DNA of 64,000 bases from Brumimicrobium glaciale (GTDB lineage Bacteria > Bacteroidota > Bacteroidia > Flavobacteriales_D > Crocinitomicaceae). The position numbers and the translations under genes were made by a program. The DNA lies in NCBI RefSeq assembly GCF_004152935.1, contig NZ_SETE01000004.1, positions 1 to 64,000 on the forward strand, given 5' to 3'. The notes under the pieces were generated by a model. It was not told the DNA's origin. It did no database searches and saw nothing but the letters and a program-made list of their open reading frames with translations. Below, one piece after another: positions 17,461-24,660 of the stretch. Position 1 is the first letter of the stretch. Every line of letters begins with the position of its first letter.

Positions 17461-18305
17461 AAAGCGCTCAGACAATAAATATCGTAAAATACAATGGGGA
17501 TATAGTTCCTTTTGATGATAGAAAACTTATTAATTCACTTAGACGCGCAAAGGCGAATGAGGATGATATTCAAAATATAGTAAGTGAAATCCAACAGCAA
17601 GTCGCAGAGGGAATGACCACAAAAAAGATTTACCAAATGGCTTTTAAAATGCTCAAAAGTAAATCAAGCGTAAGTGCTTCTAAGTACAAACTTAAGAAAG
17701 CGTTGATGGAATTGGGACCTTCTGGATTTCCTTTTGAAAGATTTGTTGGAAAAGTATTGGAACATGAAGGTTTTGAAACTGAAGTTGGAATAATTGTCCA
17801 AGGGAATTGTGTACAACATGAAGTAGATGTGATAGCACAAAAGGGGAACAAACAATATATGATTGAATGCAAATATCACACTAGTCATGGCAGGTTTTGT
17901 AATGTTAAAGTTCCATTATACATACACTCGAGATTCTTAGATGTTGAAATCAGTTGGAAAAATATAAATGGTCATGAAAACAAAGTTTATAAAGGAGGTT
18001 TATATACGAATACTCGTTTTACTAGTGATGCGATTCAATATGGCGAATGTGTAGGCTTACTTATGACCAGTTGGGATTATCCAATAAATAATGGTTTAAA
18101 AGACAGGATAGATAAGTTAGGATTACATCCTTTAACTGCTCTTACGAATCTCACAAAAGCTGAAAAGACAAAGTTATTAGATTCAGGAATTGTGTTGTGT
18201 AGAGAGCTTCATGACAATCCTCATTTATTGGAAGGAATAGGCATTCATAAAAATAGACTTAAAAAGATTTTAGAAGATTCAGAAGAATTATGTAAAAGCA
18301 GTTAA
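17457..18305 (+). CDS. ATP-cone domain protein fused to a PD-(D/E)XK (Mrr-like) nuclease domain
   Basis: A 282-residue protein starting with GTG at 17457, inside the preceding stop (GTGA). Residues 6-90 match an ATP-cone nucleotide-sensing domain (VKYNGDIVPFDDRKL). Residues 91-200 resemble Mrr-type restriction endonucleases: FERFVGKVLEHEGF, then Asp124 (HEVDV) and Glu137-x-Lys139 (IECKYH), a PD-(D/E)XK core. The C-terminal part (about 210-275) ends in a helical segment. A nucleotide-gated nuclease between a stress protein and a copper ATPase is unusual. Substrate and role are unknown. Confidence 0.8.
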   Translation: MKSAQTINIVKYNGDIVPFDDRKLINSLRRAKANEDDIQNIVSEIQQQVAEGMTTKKIYQMAFKMLKSKSSVSASKYKLKKALMELGPSGFPFERFVGKVLEHEGFETEVGIIVQGNCVQHEVDVIAQKGNKQYMIECKYHTSHGRFCNVKVPLYIHSRFLDVEISWKNINGHENKVYKGGLYTNTRFTSDAIQYGECVGLLMTSWDYPINNGLKDRIDKLGLHPLTALTNLTKAEKTKLLDSGIVLCRELHDNPHLLEGIGIHKNRLKKILEDSEELCKSS

Positions 18306-18329
18306 CAATAATAAACTAAATAAAAAAAA

Positions 18330-18716
18330 ATGAAGTATTATTTTAATAAAACAATCAAAGGCACTTTTGAAGAGGTAATCGATAAAGTTACAAAAGGATT
18401 GAAAGATGAAGGTTTTGGTATACTCACTGAAATTGATGTGACAGCAACCTTAAAGAAAAAACTGGATGTAAACTTTAAAAAGTATAGAATTCTTGGAGCT
18501 TGCAACCCTTCCTATGCACATAAAGCATTGCAAGCAGAAGATAAAATTGGAACGATGTTGCCTTGCAATGTTATAGTACAAGAAATTGAAGATGGAGTTA
18601 TTGAGGTAGCCGCGGTAAACCCAATGGCATCAATGCAGGCTGTGGAAAATGAAAAATTGAACGACGTTGCCAATGAAATAACTTCAATGTTAGAAAATGT
18701 AATTGAAAAGTTATAA
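18330..18716 (+). CDS. DUF302 domain-containing protein
   Basis: A 128-residue soluble protein with the DUF302 pattern: an N-terminal strand with KGTFEEVIDKVTKGLKDEGFG, then LGACNPSYAHKALQ and a VAAVNP strand. No signal peptide. DUF302 proteins are frequent near metal and sulfur detoxification genes; the activity is not established. It lies 24 nt after the nuclease gene and 42 nt before the copper ATPase, so it is probably co-transcribed with both. Confidence 0.85.
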   Translation: MKYYFNKTIKGTFEEVIDKVTKGLKDEGFGILTEIDVTATLKKKLDVNFKKYRILGACNPSYAHKALQAEDKIGTMLPCNVIVQEIEDGVIEVAAVNPMASMQAVENEKLNDVANEITSMLENVIEKL

Positions 18717-18758
18717 GGCTTTTGTAAGCCTGACAGCAATACCAGAGATATAAAATTT

Positions 18759-20801
18759 ATGAAAAATCACGAGCAACACAAAGAAATGGATCATTCTAAA
18801 ATGAATCATAAAAAAGACGACCATTCTGGACATAATCCAGGTCATGGAGCTATGGGACACGATCATCATAAAATGATGATAGAAGACTTTAAACGCAGGT
18901 TTTGGATTTCGTTAATTTTAACTCTTCCTATTCTCGCCTTAGCACCAATGATACAAGGTATACTTGGCGTTGAATGGAACTTTACAGGAAGTAATTACGT
19001 TTTATTTGGTTTATCAAGTATTGTCTACTTTTATGGTGGTTGGCCCTTTTTGAAAGGTTTATTCAGTGAACTAAAGAGCAAATCCATTGGAATGATGACC
19101 CTTATTGCGGTCGCTATTTCTGCTGCTTATTTCTATAGTGTTGCGGTTATTTTTGGCTTTGAAGGTCAAACCTTCTTTTGGGAATTAGCCACACTTATCG
19201 ATGTTATGTTAATCGGACATTGGCTTGAAATGCGTTCTGTTTTAGGAGCGAGTAAAGCTTTGGAAGCCTTAGCAGAATTGATGCCCAATGAAGCTAATTT
19301 GGTTGAAGGTAATGAAACACATAAAGTAAGTATTGGTGATTTAAAAGAAGGTGATATTATTTTAATTCGACCAGGTGAAAAAGTACCCGCCGATGGAATA
19401 ATTGTAGAAGGTGAAAGTGACCTCAATGAAAGTATGTTAACGGGGGAAAGTAAACCTGTTAATAAAACGGTCGATGATGAAGTTATTGGTGGAGCTATTA
19501 ATGGAAATGGTGTTGTAAAAGTCCGTGTTAAAGGAATTGGAGAAGATGCTTATCTCTCCAAAGTGATTAATATGGTGCAAACGGCCCAAAAGCAAAAATC
19601 AAAAACACAACGCCTTGCAGATGTAGCCGCTAAATGGTTAACAATTATAGCACTGGTCTTAGGGTTTGGAACTTTCTTCACGTGGTTGGCACTGGGTGAA
19701 ACAGTTGCATTTTCAATGGAGCGCATGGTAACTGTTATGGTCATTTGTTGTCCACACGCATTGGGACTAGCAATTCCACTCGTTGCTTCCATATCTACAA
19801 GTGTTTCCGCAAGAAACGGTTTACTTATACGAAATCGTACTGCTTTTGAGTCCTCTCGAAAAATAACAACCATCGTTTTTGATAAAACAGGAACCTTAAC
19901 CAAAGGTTCACACGAAGTCACACGCATAGTCTCTTTATCGCCGGATTATACTGAAACAGATCTTTTAACCTATGCAACGGCAGTAGAAAGTCCATCGGAG
20001 CATCATATTTCTAAAGGATTAATGCGAAAAGCAAAAGAAGAAAAGTTAGAAATCCCTTCTGTCACTGATTTTAAGTATACTGCTGGAATTGGTGTTCACG
20101 GAATCGTAAATGGCAAGGAAATTCAAGCAGGAGGATTTTTACTGTTGGAGCAAATGAATAAAACAGTAGATACAGACGAAAATGAAGGAGTAGAAACCAA
20201 AATCTTCACTTTTGTAGATGGAGAATTAATTGGCTTTATCACCTTTGCTGATGAAATAAGAGAAAGTTCTTATGATGCAATTAAAACGCTTCATGAACAC
20301 AACATAAAAACTTCTTTACTCACGGGAGATAACGAAATCGTAGCCAAATATGTAGCTGATAAGTTGGGACTTGACGATTATATGTCAGAGGTTCTTCCCG
20401 ATCAAAAATTGGAGAAAATAAAAGAACTTCAAGCGAAAAATGAATTTGTAGCCATGGTTGGGGACGGTGTAAACGACGCTCCTGCTCTAGCACAAGCTGA
20501 TGTTGGAATTGCAATAGGTTCTGGAACCGATGTTGCTGCAGAAACTGCTGATATCGTCTTAATGGACAGTAACCCAAAGGATATTGTAAACTTAATTTTA
20601 TTTGGAAAAGAGACTTACAAAAAAATGGTTCAAAACTTAGTTTGGGCTACTGGCTATAATGTCATCGCTTTGCCTTTAGCAACAGGATTTATTCCAGGAC
20701 TAATGATAAGCCCAGCTTTTGGTGCCGCTTTGATGAGTGTGAGTACAATTGTTTGTGCGATAAATGCGCAGTTGTTGAGACGGAAGATTGGTCAGAAGTA
20801 A
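18759..20801 (+). CDS. copB: CopB-type (P1B-3) heavy-metal P-type ATPase
   Basis: A 680-residue inner-membrane ATPase that exports metal using ATP. The N-terminus is His/Met-rich (first 40 residues) and lacks an HMA CxxC domain. The membrane metal site is Cys331-Pro332-His333 (CCPHALGL), the CPH form that marks the CopB/P1B-3 group (Cu, Ag). The actuator TGES (228-231), phosphorylation site Asp375 (DKTGTLT) and hinge GDGVNDAPAL are intact. By family knowledge it transports Cu(II)/Cu(I)/Ag(I). It complements the Cus pump: cytoplasm to periplasm here, periplasm to outside by Cus. Confidence 0.93.
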   Translation: MKNHEQHKEMDHSKMNHKKDDHSGHNPGHGAMGHDHHKMMIEDFKRRFWISLILTLPILALAPMIQGILGVEWNFTGSNYVLFGLSSIVYFYGGWPFLKGLFSELKSKSIGMMTLIAVAISAAYFYSVAVIFGFEGQTFFWELATLIDVMLIGHWLEMRSVLGASKALEALAELMPNEANLVEGNETHKVSIGDLKEGDIILIRPGEKVPADGIIVEGESDLNESMLTGESKPVNKTVDDEVIGGAINGNGVVKVRVKGIGEDAYLSKVINMVQTAQKQKSKTQRLADVAAKWLTIIALVLGFGTFFTWLALGETVAFSMERMVTVMVICCPHALGLAIPLVASISTSVSARNGLLIRNRTAFESSRKITTIVFDKTGTLTKGSHEVTRIVSLSPDYTETDLLTYATAVESPSEHHISKGLMRKAKEEKLEIPSVTDFKYTAGIGVHGIVNGKEIQAGGFLLLEQMNKTVDTDENEGVETKIFTFVDGELIGFITFADEIRESSYDAIKTLHEHNIKTSLLTGDNEIVAKYVADKLGLDDYMSEVLPDQKLEKIKELQAKNEFVAMVGDGVNDAPALAQADVGIAIGSGTDVAAETADIVLMDSNPKDIVNLILFGKETYKKMVQNLVWATGYNVIALPLATGFIPGLMISPAFGAALMSVSTIVCAINAQLLRRKIGQK

Positions 20802-20815
20802 GGAGAAGATATTAG

Positions 20816-20985
20816 GCAAGTTAGACAAAGATAGATATTAGATATTAGACTTTAGACTTTAGACAAAATAGATTCTTTTTTCGAATAGCTAATGTTGAGT
20901 TAAGAGTTTTTAGAAGTTAAAGTAAGATGGACTAAACCTGGTGGCTTATTGGGAACAAACTTACAAATACTTAGAAGACAAATTT
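20816..20985. repeat. Dispersed TAGAC-type repeat, copy B
   Basis: Starts with alternating TTAGACA, TTAGATA and TTAGACT heptads. Then come TTTTTAGAAGTTAAAG (20908 onwards), ATGGACTAAA and GGTGGCTTAT, parallel to copies near 5469 and 33566. It fills most of the gap between the copper ATPase and the permease. Confidence 0.55.
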
Positions 20986-21100
20986 GCTATGTTGCGGTCT
21001 AATGTTACTGCTCATTTTTTATTGTTTGCTTCTCACTTGTTATCGTTTTAAGATCATTGAGAGCTTTAATCATAATTCAGAAAAACTAAAAAAGATAAAA

Positions 21101-22447
21101 ATGAACAAAATTAAAAATCAGAAATTATCTTTAATTGGTTCTATATCTCTAGGAACTGGTGTTATGATTGGTGCTGGTATTTTTGTACTTATGGGACAAA
21201 TAGCTGAACTCGTTGGCGATTTATTTCCCATTGCATTTATTGCAGGTGCTATTGTAGTTGGGTTTAGTTCCTATTCGTATGTAAAGTTTTCTAACGCTTT
21301 CCCTTCTTCAGGAGGTGTCGTAAAATTCTTAAATAAAGCTTATGGTCCAGGAACTACCACAGGGGTATTTTCGTTATTGATGTATGTCTCGATGGTTGTT
21401 TCTGAAAGTTTAGTTGCAGGAACTTTTGGAGCCTATACACTTCGTTTATTTCCTGAAAGTTATGCTGGTTATGCATCTGTTCTTGGTATTTTGCTCTTGG
21501 TTACAGCTTATATTGTAAATATTTCAGGCAATAAAGTGATAGGAACAACAGCTACATTTACAGCAATTATTAAAGTGGTGGGTATAGCATTACTGGCTAT
21601 TGCGGGGCTAATAGTTTCTGGTTTTGCAGACATTACTGGAGAATATATTCCTCAAAATACCGAAGCACTGCCAAAAGGATTAGGTTTTGTTGCCGCATTA
21701 GCATTGGCAATCCTTGCCTACAAAGGTTTTACAACTATTACCAATCAAGGTGGTGATATTAAAAATCCACATAAAAATCTTGGTCGATCTATTGTATTTT
21801 CAATACTCATCTGTACGTTTATATATGTAGCATTGGCATTGGCTGTTGCAGGAGGTTTAAGTATTCCTGAAATAATCGAAGCAAAAGATTATGCATTGGC
21901 AGCGGCAGCTAAACCAGTGTTTGGAGAATGGGGTTCTTGGATTACTATTGGAATAGCTATTATTGCTACATTATCTGGTGTTATTGCAAGTGTCTTCTCT
22001 TCTTCACGACTATTGGCTATGCTGAGCAATATGAAGCAAATTCCTTCATTGAAAAAAATAGGAAAGTTTAAAAATCCTGCCCTCCTATTTACTGTTTCAT
22101 TGGCTATTTTATTAACAGTATTATTTGATTTAACGAGAATTGCATCCATCGGGGCTATTTTCTATCTGATAATGGACATTGCAATTCATTGGGGACTTTT
22201 TCGTCATTTAAAAAAGGAAGTAAAATTTAAACCTATCATTCCACTAATTGCCATTGTAATGGATGTTGCTGTGCTTTCAGCGTTTATCTATATAAAATAC
22301 CTGAGTGATCCTTTTGTACTTATCGCAGCGGGTATTGGAATAATTCTAATATTTATTGCCGAACGTTTATTTATGTTTTCACATACCGATGAGGATGGGA
22401 ACATGCCAATGGGAATGGAAAAAGATGAAGAAAATATTAAGAGTTAA
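21101..22447 (+). CDS. APC-superfamily amino acid/amine permease
   Basis: I start at ATG 21101 (MNKIKNQKLSLIGS), giving a 448-residue transporter. The in-frame upstream ATG 20984 lies at the edge of a repeat and would add 39 atypical residues. TM1 carries the family motif SLGTGVMIGAGIFVL, and about 12 hydrophobic segments follow. The substrate is unknown; GAGIF is the typical amino-acid-binding loop. Such permeases occur beside Usp and metal genes in some Bacteroidota islands (from memory). The stop is followed in the same frame by the HMA gene. Confidence 0.85.
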   Translation: MNKIKNQKLSLIGSISLGTGVMIGAGIFVLMGQIAELVGDLFPIAFIAGAIVVGFSSYSYVKFSNAFPSSGGVVKFLNKAYGPGTTTGVFSLLMYVSMVVSESLVAGTFGAYTLRLFPESYAGYASVLGILLLVTAYIVNISGNKVIGTTATFTAIIKVVGIALLAIAGLIVSGFADITGEYIPQNTEALPKGLGFVAALALAILAYKGFTTITNQGGDIKNPHKNLGRSIVFSILICTFIYVALALAVAGGLSIPEIIEAKDYALAAAAKPVFGEWGSWITIGIAIIATLSGVIASVFSSSRLLAMLSNMKQIPSLKKIGKFKNPALLFTVSLAILLTVLFDLTRIASIGAIFYLIMDIAIHWGLFRHLKKEVKFKPIIPLIAIVMDVAVLSAFIYIKYLSDPFVLIAAGIGIILIFIAERLFMFSHTDEDGNMPMGMEKDEENIKS

Positions 22448-22468
22448 AAACAATCAAAAATAAAAATC

Positions 22469-22717
22469 ATTAAACAAGTAATAAAAATTGAAGGAATGTC
22501 CTGCGGAGGATGCGTCGCAAACGTAGAGAAAGCGTTAGGTGAGATTGATGGTGTAAATAAAGCAACTGTAAATCTAAATCCTCCCAAAGCAAAAATGAGA
22601 GTAAATCAGACAATTAGCACCAATATATTACAAGCTGCATTAGCGGAGGCTGGAGGTTACAGAATTGTAGAGGAAGAGGAAAAACCGAAAAAACCAATAA
22701 AAGGTTGTTGTGGATAA
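22469..22717 (+). CDS. CopZ-like HMA copper-binding protein, non-standard start
   Basis: A small heavy-metal-associated domain protein with the MSCGGC metal site and a Cys-Cys tail (GCCG). The first ATG in frame (22496) falls inside the GMSCGGC motif and would delete the first beta strand. Codons upstream encode KQVIKIEG, which completes the domain. The only candidate starts after the permease stop (22445-22447) are ATT 22469, ATC 22466, ATA 22460 or ATA 22481. I give ATT 22469 as the best guess. A lost ATG or initiation at a rare codon is implied. It would shuttle Cu(I) to the ATPase. Confidence 0.7.
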   Translation: MKQVIKIEGMSCGGCVANVEKALGEIDGVNKATVNLNPPKAKMRVNQTISTNILQAALAEAGGYRIVEEEEKPKKPIKGCCG

Positions 22718-22719
22718 TC

Positions 22720-22757
22720 TCCTTCTCTAAAGTTAAAAATTAGACTTTAGAGAAGGA
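22720..22757 (+). terminator. Hairpin after the HMA gene
   Basis: A 13-bp perfect stem (TCCTTCTCTAAAG at 22720-22732 with CTTTAGAGAAGGA at 22745-22757) and a 12-nt AT-rich loop, starting 3 nt after the HMA stop. There is no T run downstream, so it may be a factor-assisted terminator or an RNA-stabilising hairpin. Confidence 0.5.
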
Positions 22758-22871
22758 ATACTTCTAATTCGGCTAGTAAAACAATATTAAAGTTGTTTTA
22801 ATAGGTGAATTCAAGTAATAAGTAATATCTTAAATAAATTATACTATTTACAACAATATAATTTCAATAAA

Positions 22872-23891
22872 ATGAAGAAAGTTAAAGTAGGTATTAATGG
22901 ATATGGAGTAATAGGAAAGCGTGTTGCCGATGCTGTCGTTTTACAAAACGATATGGAATTAGTAGGAGTTTGTGATATAGTTTCTGATTGGCGAATAAAA
23001 ATGGCCGTTGATAAAGAATTACCTGTATACGCTTTTGATGATGCTTTTAAGAAGGAAATGACAACCGCAGGTATTCCAATAGAAGGAAATCTAGATGATT
23101 TAATTGCGCAATCGGATTTAATTGTAGACTGTACACCAAAAAGTATTGCAGCAAAGAATATAGAAAAATATAAAGCCTCAAATACAAAGTTTATTCTTCA
23201 CGGAGGAGAAAAACACGAAACAACGGGTCATTCTTTTAGCGCTGAAAACAATTATGAATCAGCAATAAATTTAGATGCAACAAGAGTCGTTTCTTGCAAT
23301 ACCACCTCAATATTAAGAACATTAACTGCCTTAAAAAGAGCTGATTTATTGGATTATGCTAGAGGAACTCTTTTGAGACGAGCTACAGATCCTTGGGAAA
23401 GTCATTTAGGAGGTATTATGAATACAATGGTTCCAGAAAGAGATATCCCAAGTCACCAAGGACCTGACGCACAAATTGTAGATCCAGAATTGAATGTCAT
23501 TACTTCGGCTATAAAAGTTCCGCAAACATTAAGTCATCTGCACTATTGGAATGTGAAGCTAAAAAAACATGCAACGAAAGATGAGGTGTTAAATGCATTT
23601 AAAACATCAAGTAGAATTAAGTTTATAAATTACGACGAAGGTTTAGTTTCCAACAATACCATTAAGGAAATGTTCTTAGATATGGGAAGACCTTGGGGTG
23701 ATATGTACGAAGTTGCCATCTGGGAAGATATGTTGAAGGTGCAAGGAGATGAACTTTTCTATGCTTACGTGGTGGATAATCAAGCTATTGTAATACCTGA
23801 AACTATCGATGCCATTAGAGCATTAACCGGTATTGAAAAGGATGGAGCAAAGTCAATCGCTAAAACCAATGAAAGTTTAGGAATCATTTGA
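22872..23891 (+). CDS. gap: Type II (archaeal-type) glyceraldehyde-3-phosphate dehydrogenase
   Basis: A 339-residue enzyme of the archaeal GAPDH class rather than the usual bacterial GapA. The N-terminus VGINGYGVIGKRVADAV is the nucleotide-binding loop. The catalytic Cys142 is in VSCNTTS, followed by RATDPWESHLGG and HYWNVKL, as in type II enzymes. It would oxidise G3P using NAD(P). It lies at the end of the copper island, about 150 nt after the HMA gene. A plausible role is a copper-tolerant replacement for GapA, a known copper-sensitive enzyme. This is inference. Confidence 0.88.
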   Translation: MKKVKVGINGYGVIGKRVADAVVLQNDMELVGVCDIVSDWRIKMAVDKELPVYAFDDAFKKEMTTAGIPIEGNLDDLIAQSDLIVDCTPKSIAAKNIEKYKASNTKFILHGGEKHETTGHSFSAENNYESAINLDATRVVSCNTTSILRTLTALKRADLLDYARGTLLRRATDPWESHLGGIMNTMVPERDIPSHQGPDAQIVDPELNVITSAIKVPQTLSHLHYWNVKLKKHATKDEVLNAFKTSSRIKFINYDEGLVSNNTIKEMFLDMGRPWGDMYEVAIWEDMLKVQGDELFYAYVVDNQAIVIPETIDAIRALTGIEKDGAKSIAKTNESLGII

Positions 23892-23955
23892 AATGAAAGC
23901 AAAAATATAGTTGAGTTTTTAGAAAGAAAACATCCGATGAAATGTCTAAATAAAT

Positions 23956-24189
23956 CTATTTATTACCTTTATCATTCTGAGACAATTCATCACGTTTCTT
24001 ACGAATACTCTTTGACCAACCTCTGGCAAAGACAATAATTAAGATTATTGCCGCTACAATTATCATGATAGTAGTTGAATCCCAAAAATTAGTCTGTTCA
24101 TCGTCTGTCACGGAAATTTCTTGAGGAACTTGAGCGATTGAATAAACGCTTATCCAAATTGAGATTACGATTAAATATATTGCTTTCAT
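23956..24189 (-). CDS. Small single-pass membrane protein, unknown
   Basis: A 77-residue protein with a signal peptide ending near SIAQ (residue 20), a short acidic segment, one transmembrane helix (about residues 37-56, TTIMIIVAAIILIIVFARGW) and a basic/acidic cytoplasmic tail. I do not recognise the family. It is convergent with the GAPDH gene and closes the copper island. The combination of signal peptide and transmembrane helix makes a real gene likely. Confidence 0.65.
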   Translation of the reverse strand: MKAIYLIVISIWISVYSIAQVPQEISVTDDEQTNFWDSTTIMIIVAAIILIIVFARGWSKSIRKKRDELSQNDKGNK

Positions 24190-24660
24190 AGTATAAAAAT
24201 AGGCATATATTATAGAGTAGAACTCTTAATCTTAAATTATTACATAAAAACATAAGATAATCTCCTCTTAGTTTAGTTGAATCGAATTTTTCAATTCATT
24301 TATTTGGTCAGAAGACAAATCATACTGAATTTAAAATAGTCACATACTTAATCTATTCCCTAAAAACTTCATCAAATCAACCCCTAAATCCAAAAGTCTC
24401 CAAGAATCAATCCGTATTTAAGTTATAATCCGTACATTTTTCACCTTGTTCTATCATCAGAAGTGGTTACAGCAACCTAGTCCAAACAATTTGCATTTAC
24501 AGAATATACAATTTGGCACTGTTTCAATCTTCGACACTTAAATAAAAACTCTCATTGCTTGATTAAGTAGCAGTTCAGAAAGCTTATAAAAAACACAAAA
24601 CTAACTTCTGGAACAACAAAAAAGGGATTTCTCAGTAATTACAATAAAGTTCCCCCCACC
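24190..24660. other. Intergenic region, 471 nt
   Basis: No standard gene is seen. On the minus strand, 24537-24457 holds a 26-codon GTG-initiated frame with five cysteines (CIFCKC...GCC). It is too short to call a gene with confidence. No tRNA-like or terminator structure was found. Confidence 0.5.

Noticed and set aside
20984-21100. Upstream start of the APC permease (ATG 20984)
   Set aside because: The extra 39 residues do not resemble the family and begin at a dispersed repeat; ATG 21101 gives a normal N-terminus.
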